Assembly: GCA_025677815.1 (NCBI GenBank)
Contig: JAIXMP010000004.1
Span: 496,001-560,000 of the forward strand
DNA length: 64,000 bases
DNA from: Phascolomyces articulosus
Taxonomy: Eukaryota; Mucoromycota; Mucoromycetes; Mucorales; Lichtheimiaceae
Reading direction: 5' to 3'
Part shown: piece by piece, positions 31,393-44,006 of the stretch
Layout: each line of letters begins with the position of its first letter
How positions within the stretch are numbered: position 1 is the stretch's first letter
Position numbers and translations under genes: made by a program
The notes under the pieces: generated by a model
What the model saw: only the letters and a program-made list of their open reading frames with translations
Databases searched by the model: none
Told to the model about the DNA's origin: nothing

Positions 31393-34300
31393 AGTAAAAA
31401 TGATGAATAAATATGTAAAAGAAGTAGTAAAGGAAAGTAGAAGAATGTGTGATGAATTATATAACAAATAAAGGTTGGAGAAAAAAAAACAGAAGAAAAA
31501 AAAAAAAAGAAGAGGAAAAAAAAAAGACTGATTCGAGCTCCTTTTTATTTAAACTACTTATCTCCTCCCCCCACCAAATGAATTGTGGTTGACTTTGTTA
31601 CTACTACTTACTACTTATGTCCAAATCCAACTATCTTTCTTCTACCTCTTCTTCTCCCCCCAAGAAATAAATTATTCAAGTAATTAGAAATGTGATATAA
31701 AATAATAAATTACACAGGCCATTTTTCTGAGTTCCCGCTTTGACAACACAATTATAAAGATATAGATGCACATTTCTCACACATATAAAAAAAAGGGTCA
31801 TTGAAAGAAAAGAAATATATATCGCCACAAAATAAATATCTCGTGGTGGTTCTTTTTACATTATTATTATAATAATAACAAACAAATAGTATTCCTTAAG
31901 GACAAATACGAGTAATGTACGTAGCTAAATAGTAATAATATCTTAAGACCTAGGAGAGAAATACAATTATACTATTCAGGAGAAAAAAAAAGGATTCTCG
32001 ACCTTTTTGATGCACATAGTCAACTAAAAACCACTTGTTTTTGATGGGATTTAAGGAGTAAAAAAGATTTATTTATATATATATTTTTGACATTTATATA
32101 CACAATGACTGCTGTTTACTTCTACCACTCTAATAATCATAATGATGTTCGTTTTCTTCGCCACGCTTTTCTTGGGGTTTACTTTAAGCTCCCTAATATT
32201 ATTTCGTTTTGGCTGCATAAAATAATGCCGAATGATTTACATTTTGGAATGAGAAAATAAGGGTTCTCGTTTTTCTATTTTTTTTTTCTGTGTAAGTAAT
32301 ACATTGTAGTACGATAATTAGTAACTCACACGCACACTCCACATCAATAACTAAAAATATATTTATACTTATATTTATTTATATGCTTAAGAAGAATGGG
32401 ATGAGAATGAATAAGAGATCTTCTTTTTTTTTTTTGTTAATTGAAATATGTATATAATATATCTAGAATAACAAACCAGTTTAACTCCTTTATTCTTCAT
32501 CGATTATGATTATTTTTTTATCCCTCCTTCATCTTAAGAACAAGTGTCAATAAAGAATTTGTTATTGGATATTATATAATAATAAGAATAGTTCTTATTA
32601 ATTATTACAAATATAATACTATCTAGCCTCTATGATAAAAAAAAAAGAAAGGAGATATTGTAACTACGTACGTTTGAATAAGCTTTTTTTTAAGTGATAT
32701 TTTCATTCGAATGATTTTTTTTTTACTTCCGAGGCATAAATTCTATCGATTATGAAATCGGATGATAAAATTTCATTAAACTTTGTAACCATTTATTCAA
32801 CTTGGAACATTATCTTATTGTTATTATGTAACAATAAAACAGGCACTTTTCATCTCTAGTTGTTGTTTTGTGGGGATGATGAATAATAAATGATACATTG
32901 TATACCAGTCGCCGTATCATCTACAAAAAAGTTGTTATTAAATCCAAAACAAACCCACATGAATTGCCACCACCCACCTTATTGAATAAGCACGATTTGC
33001 ATATTTCTTAGTATATAAATCTGTATATATATATTTGAAAGATGGATGATCAGCTTGTCATGCTGCATAAAGAAACCAAGATCGTGTTTTCTTATTTTGG
33101 AAATTTGTTGTCAACCACATGGACAAGTGAGCATGATTCAACTGGAGGAAGTATATAGTAGTAAAAAAAATATAATACATATGATAATGAAGGGATTCTT
33201 TTTTTTTATAGATTCTACACACGATTTTTTTTTTATGTGATCACTGCTTGAGCAGTGATTAACATACATATTATTTTACTGAGTATTTTTTTTACAAGCC
33301 TAACAATGCATATATAGGGGAAAATGTCATTTCTTAGGTGGCCATCACCTCCTAGTATATCATTCCATATTAATATGTATATATTCATTATGATGAAGAG
33401 GAATAAGCTATGAAAAAAAAGAGACAGATAATTCCATATATATATATATATATATTTAATCAAATTTATGCTATTAAAACGTGATCTACAAATGGGGATT
33501 GATCTTGAGATCGGCAGCCCCTTCCCTTTTATTTTATAATGAATAAACACCAATAGCCTGTAAATAGAGTGATATGATGTGATTTTTTTTTTTTTGACAG
33601 TGACGATCCATTTATAAACTTATTGACACCATTTTTAATTTATCCTTTTACATTCTATTGCAAAATAAAAAAAAATGTAAATAGCTAGAAGAAGAAATAG
33701 TGAATTCATTATATAATCATCTTATTACATTTGTCGAAGAATATAATTCTTTGGTGGTTTGGTAAATGGTCCTTCTTACAAGGTACGTATATATATTTAT
33801 AGATATAATTTTATCATTGTTATAATTCAAGTATAAAATGTACAATTCATATTTTTTACCAATCATACATCCATCTCTTGTTCCGTCAACTCTATATCAA
33901 TATTAAATGAGAGTCAAACATCGTTTCGTTATGAATTTAGATTCGTACATAAATCACATCATCTCGCTCTCTCTTTTTACTATTTCAATCCTATCCTGAA
34001 TTTGAGGAATGTACACGTATTATGCATGTCTACTAATGACCTGTTAGGCAACATGCATATTTTTTTTATCCCCTGGATTCAGTTTTTGGCACATATATGT
34101 GAAATGAGGTAAATTTCCCCACAAGCAGATAATGATGATGCCATTTTATAAACTCTTTTTTTCCCCTCTCTTTATCGGTTTCATAATGTAAATTCTATGA
34201 GTGATATCTAGACGACTACTTTTGCCCCAAGACTAATTTGTCATATCAAGATTTAACCAAAAAAAAAAAAGATATACAGAATAGTAGAAAATATATATAA

Positions 34301-34503
34301 TAAAAATACAAAAAAAGCTTGACAAGATTGAAAATCCCAATTATAAAAATAAAAGAATAGAAATGAAATTGTGCCTACAATAGCAAGAAATAATAAAATA
34401 ATAAGATGAATATATATGTTAAACTATAGTCTATATCAACAGCATATACGACAGTCATTTCTTTCTGTCACCCCCCAAATAAGAGAATCCTTCATTTCCC
34501 AGT
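31393..34503. other. Long AT-rich intergenic region, no gene seen
   Basis: More than 3 kb without a supportable gene. It holds A/T homopolymers, (TA)n near 33438-33453 and a perfect 9-bp inverted repeat with a 2-nt centre at 33240-33259. The frame at 33233-33553 (minus) is low complexity. The first part should carry the promoter of the minus-strand gene ending at 31392. Confidence 0.5.
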
Positions 34504-36025
34504 TTATGTCGTTTTTGGTTTGTCTGATGACGATGATGATGCTGTTGTAGGATGTCCATTTGTTTGTTCCACTAATTTTTCAACCTCGAGAACATAACGT
34601 CTTGAAAATACTTCAATATAAAAGCTTGCTCCATTAAAGATACTTGCAGTGAACATGGCCATAAGGAAAAGGGTATGGAGCCAAAAGCTCTTGTACAAAA
34701 AGTACGTGGGTATGGTAGTCAGGATATTGTATAACAATTGAAGGAACATGAACATGTAAATCTTGTATTTGGCGCCAAAGACAAAAGACGCTTTTTGAAT
34801 CAAGCCACGTCGTCCGTGCGAGTCATCCAGAAGCCACGAGTAAGAAGTCATTCGTAAACCTGACTCCACTTTTTCTCGTCGACGTACTATAATAAAGACA
34901 AAATAAAGCGCTTGCCAGATCAAGTAAGCGACAGTGGAAAAGATTAAAGTTTCACGGAAACTGATATCGGTAGCATCTTTGAGTGCTGGGAAATGAAGAT
35001 CTCGATAAGTTTCTCCTGAAGGGGAAGTATTGTTACAACAATCCAAGATGGGAAGCCATCGAATGGTATAGGTGACAAGAGCTGGAAAGATATGGATAAA
35101 TACAGAAGTGACCTTATCAAGGGAATGAAACACTAATGAATTACGCCTATTTTTGGATTGGGTATTATTGATGATTAGTTCAATGGTTCTCTCTCTCTTT
35201 ATTATTTTCCCAATCCATCTATTTTCCCAAATACAGTTAAAAAAATAACCCAACAATAACCCAACAACAAAGGAGGATCACAACAACAGATGAAAACAAT
35301 GTAAACACGAGATTCATATTAAAAAAAAAGAACACACATTACCATGTGATGATAGCCCAGGCCACTGGACCATTTGTAAGACAATAAGTAGCAATAAAGA
35401 GCGCCTTAGAAGAAGGAAAACACCAAAGGAATAAAAGTGTCATAGCATTGACAAAATAACATAAATCAAAGATGAAATAATGCCATTTCCGGACCTTATA
35501 GATGAGATAGCGTAACGACAACAAATAAACCGATTGAATCGTGTAGTACAACGGAATCCACGTCGGTAAACGAGCCGCCAACGCAGGCGACACGCACGCG
35601 TTCCCAACCCCTACCACAAATGATATCTTGTCTCGCAAACGCACCGTCTTGGCATCACGATTCATTCGTTCATTAATAGAATCATATTGTTTTTTCAATC
35701 GATTTTGAATTTTTGTACGTCGTTCTTCCAATCGAGTTGTTTGCATACGTAGTTTATCCTTGGTTTTATTGGTCCACTCGCTTGACCTGGCTCGAAACTC
35801 GCGTTGTTTTTCGTTCAGTTGATGGGTCACTTGTTCTAGTGCAGCTGATAACATATCAATCATATCAAAGTCGTTTTCAGATACAAAGTCGGCTGTTGTC
35901 CAGCCGTCAATCATGTCCAAGTCATGCTCAAACTCGAGAAAATCGTCATCGACTACACTACTGGTGGGTGATCCATTCAGTGACACATTGTCTTCATTGG
36001 ATGGTATTGGATCCATTGTTTCCAT
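34504..36025 (-). CDS. GPC1: Glycerophosphocholine acyltransferase (GPC1, DUF2838 family)
   Basis: A 441-residue integral membrane enzyme that acylates glycerophosphocholine to lysophosphatidylcholine with acyl-CoA, recycling deacylated PC. Exons on the minus strand are 36025-35343 and 35146-34504; the join restores ITWRNSLVFHSLDK. Residues 1-130 are cytosolic, acidic and then coiled-coil-like. The DUF2838 core follows with RDKISFVVGVGN, YLIYKVRKWHYFIFDLCYFV, TYCLTNGPVAWAIITWRNS and IFPALVTYTIRWLP. Several further membrane helices run to about residue 410, then a Ser-rich tail. The family match to yeast Gpc1 is strong across the core. It is head to head with another phospholipid acyltransferase gene at 37912. 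Confidence 0.92.
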
Positions 36026-37911
36026 TTGTCAATGTGTTGTTTTATATCTTTATATTTGAGTTAAAAAAAAAGATTGAGGTTTGGTATATTGGCTATTTTT
36101 TTTTTTTTTTTTTTGAAAGAAAAGTAATAAGAAAAAAAAAGAGAGGGCGTATTTTTTTTTCCTTGTTCAAACTCTCAAACGCACATGAATTTTTTAACTT
36201 ACCCAAAGAAGATGATGGGTCCCCGCAACTTTCCTTATAAAACAACTTGAGACAATAATACTAATTTTACCAGTGACACGAGATATATGTATATTATATA
36301 ACTCATTCACTTTATTATTATTATTAATAAAAGCTCGTTACTGGTTGTCGTTGTTACGGAAACTTCAATTTTACAATCTATAATGATGGCAACGAAGGCT
36401 AGTTAGTAATAGTAAGTTTTTAAGGTTATAAAAATAACTTGGAAACATGATCGGGATTGATATTTATGCACGCATTGAAAAAAAAGGTGTTTCTTTTAAT
36501 AGAGTTTTGACACGCATAAAGTATAAAGGATACAGATAAATGTTGGATCACCCTATAAAAAAAATCCCTGATAACTACTATGACAAAGGAGGATATAGAT
36601 AAGGGATTATTATATACTACCATGACATGATTCATCTTATCATCCCCCCTCCTTTGAAGGGAACACGTTGAGCATATGAAGCATGTTTAAAATGCATCTT
36701 AATCATAATATATTCTTGCTTATTATAGGTAAGTGTAGCTAGTAAAAAATCTCATTTTATATAATATTAAGCTATTAATATCTTATAATTGTTATTTAAT
36801 ATGAATAATGATATATAATAATAGGAGACTCTATGAATTGTACTACTTGTATATAAGATCGTACGCTTCTTCTTCTTCATTCTTTCTTTCTAATCATTAT
36901 TATTATTATTATTATACTTTTTCATAATAAAAACATGTCGCGTTACAATTCCATTGTCATTATCATATGAAAACAATAATGCAACGTCTTTTTTACAATA
37001 AGTGATTGAATCGGAGCCAACTAAAAAAAAAAAAGAGAATGATGAAAAAGAATAATGCACGGACGTGTTACTAATTAGGTTACTTTTGAGTAATAAATTT
37101 TGAAATTGATAGAAGTGTGTCTAATATGTAAGTATAAATTTCATATGAAATATATAAATTAAAAAAAAAAGAGACTTTTCCTTCACTCAGGGTTCTTGTA
37201 ACTTATTTATATGTTTGACACGAGAAGTCATATCCTAAAAAGGATGTATACCAAGTTGATCAAATCGACAATCCATCTCACATCACAAGTAGTCATTTAT
37301 ATGTTTATCCGAGAAAAAAAATGATGTTGTACTTAAAAAATGCGCATATGCATATCATTTACATATTGGAACATTCATCAGTAATAACTAAAACAAAAAA
37401 CCTTAGCATTGGCGTGAGATAATAATAATAATAGATCATTACCCCAATATTCAAAAAAAAAAACTGTTGTAACCCAACAATGTTTTTTAAAGTAAAAAAA
37501 AAACACAACAAGAACAACAACATAATAGATAAAAGACTTCTCCCGCCATCTTCCGAGGAAATGATGAGGTATTTATTATAATATTTAGTACGTGAATAGA
37601 AAAAAAAAAAGAGGAGAGTAAAGAAGAGGAGTTGTATAGACTATTAAAAAGTAACCCATTATTATTATCCATCATTATTATTGAATATAAATATTTTTGT
37701 ACTCTGCTGTTCATCCAAATAAAGATTATCACGCTTTCTTTTTTTATTATAACCTTTTTTTTTCTTTACTTTCTTTTTCTCTTTCTTCTTCTCTCGTTAT
37801 CTCTTTAGTATAAATAAAGGATCAAACACGAAGAAAAAGGATAAGGGTCCCTTATCAAAAAAAAAATAATTAAAATATCATTTCTTACCCTTTTTATTAT
37901 TTATTATTGCT
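36026..37911. other. Shared upstream region of divergent GPC1 and GPAT genes
   Basis: A 1.9-kb stretch between two genes transcribed away from each other. It has CT-rich tracts next to the + strand start (about 37735-37806), (TAT)n near 36896-36914 and many homopolymers. The frames at 36426-36635 and 37487-37732 are low complexity and not called. Confidence 0.5.
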
Positions 37912-40900
37912 ATGTCACTGATACAAAAGTGGGCTCATAACTTTACTTACGATCTCGCCTTATGGATCTTTAATCTCATGTTGGATATCTTCTTTCGAGA
38001 AGTACGTCCACGAGGAGCTCATAGAGTACCTAAAGAAGGTGCTGTCATTTTTGTCGTCGCACCTCATGCGAACCAGGTACGATTCAAAATTCAAAAACAG
38101 AATGTGTTGTTACACTTTAAAAAAAGAATAACCTAATTCCTCCCTCGATAGTTTGTCGATCCACTTATTCTTATGCGAGAATGTGGTCGAAGATCTTCCA
38201 TGATTATTGCCGAAAAGTCAATGCATCAAAAAGCCATTGGGACTTTTGCTAAAATGATCCATGCGAGTAAGTTCCTTTTTTTTGGAGATAACAGAAAATA
38301 TATATACGTGTTAAGGAGTGAAAAATGAAATCTGAAACGTGTAAAAAAAAAATGTATGTATATTCTTGCATAGTTCCGGTTGTTCGAGCTCAAGATTTAG
38401 CTTATCCGGGAAAAGGAAAGATCCAATTATTGAATCGAAAATCCGAACCTTTACGTATTATTGGTATTGATACCCAATTCACCACACAATTACGACCTCG
38501 AGATTCCATTACATTACCTAAAAATGCAGGTCGAAGTGAAGTCGTTGAGATTATTTCTGATACGGAATTGATCATTAAAAAGGAATTCAAGGAACTCAAA
38601 GCTTTGGAATTATTGACAGCAAACGAGGGAACTATTTACAAGTGCATGCCTCATGTGGAGCAGGACTCTGTATATCGCAATGTACATGAACAATTACACA
38701 AAGGTCAATGTGTTACTATCTTTCCTGAAGGTGGTAGTCATGATCGTGCTGAGTTACTGCCATTGAAAGGTATATATCATAAAAGAGATATTATTGCTAG
38801 AGGATGATTAGAAGATTTAGAATGTTATTGTATTCATTCATCCTTTTTTTTATTATGATTATTTTAGCTGGCGTTACATTAATGGCTCTTGGTGCTATGG
38901 CAAAGTTCCCAGGATTAGATGTCAAGATTGTTCCAGTGGGTAATGTATTATTATTAAAACCAGATAATCTTGCATGAAACATGCATCTCCTATATATATT
39001 TATTTATATATATATGACTTGACACTTGAAATACTAACTCAACATGAAACATTATATAATTGATATAGGTCTTAATTATTTCCATGCTCATCGTTTTCGT
39101 TCCAGAGCCGTGATTGAGTTTGGTAATCCAATTACAATTACTGAAGATCTTGTCGAAAAATTCAAATTGGGAAGTGACGCGAAACGAGAAGCTTGTGGAA
39201 AATTGCTTGATACCATATATGGAGCACTTAAAGCTGTTACAGTAAACGCTGGAAGTTATGAAACACTTATGGTAAAAAAAAATTATACAACAACAATACG
39301 ATAACGATGAGGGGAAAGGAGAGGCGGAGCAACATGTGTATGCATGTGTGTTTGTTATGTGTGTGTGTGTATTAGATGGTTTAGTTGGATAAGAAGTTTC
39401 GTCATTTTGGATAATCTGGGTTGGGATAAAAATCATATACCAAATAACAAGGATTGGTGTAATCAAGATGTCTTGTTAATCTGACCATTTTTATACATTT
39501 CCTATTTGTACATTTGTATTATCTTTTTTTTATTAGCTCATCCAAGCAGCACGACGTTTATATAAGCCTGCTTATCGGAAAATGCATATCTCCCAAGTGG
39601 TGGATCTGAACCGACGATTCCTAATTGGGTATAATTTATTTAAGGATGACCCAAAAGTGATTGATTTACAACAACGCGTATTGGCTTATAATCAGATGAT
39701 CAAGTACCACGGAATCAAGGATCATCAAGTATCTAAAACCGATTTAGGTGGTAGACGAACGGTGGCACTCTTGATGGAACGTATATTTATCCTAACTCTT
39801 CTCACACTATGGGCGTTCCCAGGGTAAATATTATTATTCTATAGGATGGATGACTTTTTTTGGCATTGTTCGTGCATGTGTGTGTGTATGTGCGAAATAA
39901 ATATTGTCTTACTAATGACGAGAATATAACATCTATTTTTAGAGCTATTCTTAATCTTCCTGTTGTCATTGTTGCAAAAATTATTAGTCAAAAGAAGGCT
40001 ATAGGTAATAAAAAACATACGAAAAAATAGAGATAGAGGGTGAAGGAGGAAAGAATCATGAAAAAAAAGCGATAGAAATTAAAAAAGAACAATCCATTCT
40101 CTCTCCCTCTCTTTTTTAATATATATAGCGGCTGTCAAGGGTTCGACTGTCAAAATCGCAGGTCGTGATATTTTGGCGACATGGAAGATTCTTGTCGGTT
40201 TAGTTTTATTACCAACATTATATGCATTTTATAGTTTCATCATGTTAATTGCTGTGTTACAAACCAGTTGGGATTACCAATGGAAGCTGCTTCTTCCATT
40301 GGCTACATGGGTTTTATTACCATTTGTATCTTATGCAAGTCTTCGATTTGGAGAAATTGGTCTTGATATTCTCATGTAAGTTTTGATGCTATTGTAATAT
40401 ATTGTAACTCATTAGTAGATTGATTCAAGCATAAAATAGTGATAATTTCTTTATTTATATAATATATATATATATCTTATTTTCGATAATAATTTCTAAT
40501 TAATTACTACATTTGTATATATTGGCATACTAGGTCATTACAACCACTTGTCATGTCGATTCTAGATCCTGATGGAGCCGAGATTTTACGCAAAAATCGT
40601 GAGAAATTATCGCATGATATCACTGAATTGATTAATGAATATGGACCCAAAGTATTCCCTGATTTCGATGGTAAGCAAAGAAAAAAAAAATTGAAAGATT
40701 CAATTTTATGATCTGACATGTGTTATTCAATAACACTGCATGATTCTATTAAAAAAAACTCATTAATTTTTTTTTGATGTTTCATTTTTAATAATCTATC
40801 ATCATTGATAATCAGCTGATTACATCTCACGAACAACTGCTTCCACACCTTCCACATCATCCACCACTCGATCATCATCGAATAAACGACCTGCTCCTGT

Positions 40901-41471
40901 TCGACGCACCAGTTCAAGTAGCTTTATTAATTGGACCACAACCACCCCTAGCAAATTACCAAAAATTGCCAGTGGATTCTTTCAACAAGCTGTTCGTATG
41001 GGATTGGATGATAAGAATATATTTAATTGGGGTCGTATTGAAGAATCGTCCGATATGGATGATAATTCATTTTATTTGGATCGATTCAATGGTGGTCTTA
41101 CACCTACCATGAGTCGAAGTCGACGTGGATCCGCAAGTGAATCGGATTCTTCTTCAAGACCACGAAGTCGTACGAGTAGTTTTGGTGCTTCTGCCAATAT
41201 GGATGGATTCCGTATTGAAGCCATGACCACTATCGGAGAAACAGTAACCACATCATCTCCTACAACGATTACATCCACCACAGAAGAAGGTGGTCTTAAA
41301 CAACGACCTTTATTTAAGATTGAAGATTATGATCAAATACCAACAACAACAGAAGATCATTTACAAGAATTCAATCATAACAATACCAGCAAAAAGAGAG
41401 TAGAAGATGAAGGTTATGCTGGTGATCGGGATGAAGATGAACAACCTATTGAGTTCAACAAAAAGCATTAA
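37912..41471 (+). CDS. GPT2/SCT1: Glycerol-3-phosphate/DHAP sn-1 acyltransferase (GPT2/SCT1 type)
   Basis: A 779-residue ER membrane enzyme that makes lysophosphatidate from glycerol-3-phosphate or acyl-DHAP, the first step of glycerolipid synthesis. Exons: 37912-38076, 38152-38266, 38374-38769, 38868-38939, 39069-39271, 39537-39823, 39943-40004, 40129-40375, 40534-40670 and 40816-41471. Motif I is APHANQFVDP (residues 50-59) and motif III is FPEGGSHDRAELLPLKAG. EKSMHQKAIG and FRSRAVIEFGNPI are also typical. Hydrophobic segments near residues 400 and 450-510 should be membrane helices. The Ser/Thr-rich C-terminal 220 residues look regulatory, as in the yeast pair, where the tail is phosphorylated. 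The two yeast paralogues cannot be told apart from this sequence. Confidence 0.93.
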
Positions 41472-41482
41472 ATATAATCAAA

Positions 41483-41488
41483 AATAAA
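41483..41488 (+). terminator. Poly(A) signal candidate of the GPAT gene
   Basis: AATAAA begins 12 nt after the stop codon, close but possible for fungal genes. Motif and position only. Confidence 0.3.
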
Positions 41489-41610
41489 ATATTGCATTTT
41501 TCTCTTATTAAAAAAATTGATTTCGGGTTTAATATTATATGAGTGCATCAAAGTAAGGAATGTGTAAGAATAAGCTCGTCCATTTAACTATTTATCATTT
41601 AATACGAGTA

Positions 41611-41790
41611 AATAAAAGATTATAATAAGGTCAAGATAATAAAAATATACTTGTGCATAATAGAAGAATATGTACCTATACGAATAATAAGCAATGACGG
41701 TATATAAAAATAAAAGATTAAACTACATTATATAAGGTCATGAGGATAATAAGTAGATGCGTGGATGATAGAAGAATATGCTTATATACA
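41611..41790. repeat. Imperfect tandem duplication of about 100 bp
   Basis: AATAAAAGATTA occurs at 41611 and again at about 41709. Both copies continue through AAGGTCA, then GATAATAA, and on to ATAGAAGAATATG near 41660 and 41768. The copies differ by substitutions and small indels. It is non-coding and lies between the GPAT gene and a pseudogene. Confidence 0.5.
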
Positions 41791-41836
41791 AACAAATTTG
41801 ATATTTTGATGGGGATGATTATGTTTTTGTTCTTTT

Positions 41837-42626
41837 TTACCTGTTTGTCTTTTCTTTTTGGGAATGCCACAAGAGGGCGCTGTCAGTTGTATACGGAACT
41901 TTTAATAGGTTGCTTGAATGTGTTTTTTTAATCAAGATGATGGTGCCCTTCATATTGTACTGAGTAAGCAAGTTGGTCAATATGTTCAATCGCAGTGGAG
42001 ATAGCATGAAGTTTTTGCAGTAAATGTAGTTTAATATGTGGAACTGGCCATATTTTTGAAAGACACTGGCTTTTTTACTCATCAGTTGTATACGAGAAGT
42101 AAACAGATCATCTTCATCTTCTGCTACAGGAATGCCAACTTCGCACGGATATTCAATACCAAGGTCAAACAAACCATCAATCATGGATACATTTCTATTC
42201 TTTACCAACTTTTACAAATTCTGATTCATTTTGATACGGTGACTAAATGTATGGGGTGGTTTGATCTCAAACGTAGCGATAATGGCATGGTTTGCCGTGT
42301 ATAGTATGATCAACTCGCCCATTGATCTTTGTGTAACGTGAGACTTGCCTAATCGGGTTGAGAGATAGTGGTGGGTGAAAATTAGATCAAAGAATGGAAT
42401 GATACATTGGTAAGCAAATGAATTTTCTGATTTGTAACCATACTTCTTTGTATCGAATTTTTCAAATATAATTATCAATAAAGCAGCATTGCTAGAAAAA
42501 ATCTTTATTAGCACCAAATTCGAGTGTATTCACCAATCCGTTATCGTTGTTACCAACATCATCCACTACATGATTATCACCTTCTTCGAGTTCATCATCC
42601 AATTCATTACCGAAGGATTCAGTCAT
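41837..42626 (-). pseudogene. Dead PD-(D/E)XK-like lineage-specific gene
   Basis: A minus-strand frame starts at ATG 42626 (MTESFGNELDDELEEGDNH) and ends at 41837. Two lesions break it. A frame change lies at a T-run near 42500-42505, where one T fewer would keep the frame open. An in-frame TAA sits at 42212-42214 with clear coding on both sides (KMNQN before, KLVKNRNVSMIDGLFDLGIE after). The segment IIATFEIKPPHT has the E-x-K of a PD-(D/E)XK nuclease fold in the form seen, as I recall, in a large repetitive Mucorales family of unknown role. The lesions could be sequencing errors in an AT-rich genome, but two in 260 codons favour a pseudogene. Confidence 0.6.
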
Positions 42627-44006
42627 TTTTTAAAGAGAAAATTCCAGTTACATAGATTTTCCTTTTTTAAAATATATTGACTATTTTATCAAGAGTTGTT
42701 AGTAATAAAACAATAATTAATAATGACAAGAAACAACACATTTTAATATCGTGGTTGCTGGCTGTGCATGCCTGGCAACAAGCTACTGGCTATGTCGCTC
42801 TCTCTTTTTTTTTGTTGTTGTTGATAGACATTCATTCAGGATACTCAAGATTTCTCTTTTTAAATTACAATAACATTTGGGTCAACATTTGACATGGTTC
42901 GGTTGTTTACTCAAGCAACCGAGGGATAGGGAAGGTTTCTTCTTTTTAGTAAACATAAAACTTAAAAAAAACATGGTAGTCTTAAAGTGTTTGATATCTT
43001 TGTGGAAATTATGAGTTTTGTTTCTTAACATTAAAAAGTCTTTTATAAAACATTCAATTATCTTAATCAACTTTTTCGGAGTGCTTCTAAATGCACGGGC
43101 CATAAACAAGAGTGTTGTTATGCCATTCTTTTTAATTTAACAACAATCATAAAAAAAAGAGTGCATATTCTGCTAGGTTCTATACAACAGAAAGGACGGT
43201 CTGAACTTTATTTTAATATGAAGTAGAAAAGGATATGCGTTTGGTTTATGAAACTTTCTGCCGTATCTTTATTAATACGTAGGTAATGTAATAATCCGTC
43301 TGCTAACACGAGAACAGTTCAACCAGTCTTGTCAAAGAAGTTATATGTAGAAGTATGCACACAGTATAAAAATATTGGGTACTTGATATTAAAAAGCTTG
43401 TCTGGTATTATCAGAAGAATGATGTTTATATTTTTTTTAAGTATATTGCAGGGATTGATCTTATTGGTGTCATTCCCTACACGAGTTCATGAAATACCCA
43501 AATAAACAGGTATATCTGTGTGGTTCTTCCAATAGCTATCTTGGTTAGAACTATTTAGGATTTTACATTTTATATAAATACAGAACGTGATAATTGGCAT
43601 AGCTGGTATAATAATAAATAGTGCTGAACAAAGGGGTTTATCAAGAGCAATGAAGAAGATATTTTGGAAACCAAACAAAAAATTAACCAGAAGATTGTAT
43701 ACTAAATTTATAGGTGTATTTTTCTAGCATAGACTTGTTTCATCATTTAGTTTGGTGAAGGAAACAATATGTGGTTTTAGTAAGGAAATTCATATTATTA
43801 TTATATATTATTTCAAGATGATTAGAGGGAAGAAAAAGGTGAAGAAATCAACTAAGTTTCTTCTCTTGTATAAATGGAGATGCCGTGACTTGGAAATGAC
43901 ATCAGCCCAAATTTTGACCGAGCCAATTTCGAAAAGGGGAGCCAACCAAGATTCCAAAGTCTTTCCAAACCCGGTCGGCAAAGAAAAACCATAATAATTA
44001 TAACAA
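42627..44006. other. Intergenic, with a possible transposase fragment at 43581-43727
   Basis: The frame at 43581-43727 (+) reads GIAGIIINSAEQRGLSRAMK, later FWKPNKKLTRRLYTKF, and stops. Its composition suggests a decayed transposon protein, with low certainty. Other frames here (42882-43109 minus, 43487-43678 minus, 43752-43994 plus) overlap and lack motifs. The last 250 bases should be the MIC19 promoter. Confidence 0.35.

Noticed and set aside
35713..36240. 175-codon plus-strand frame over the GPC1 start
   Set aside because: Antisense of GPC1 exon 1 running into low-complexity DNA.
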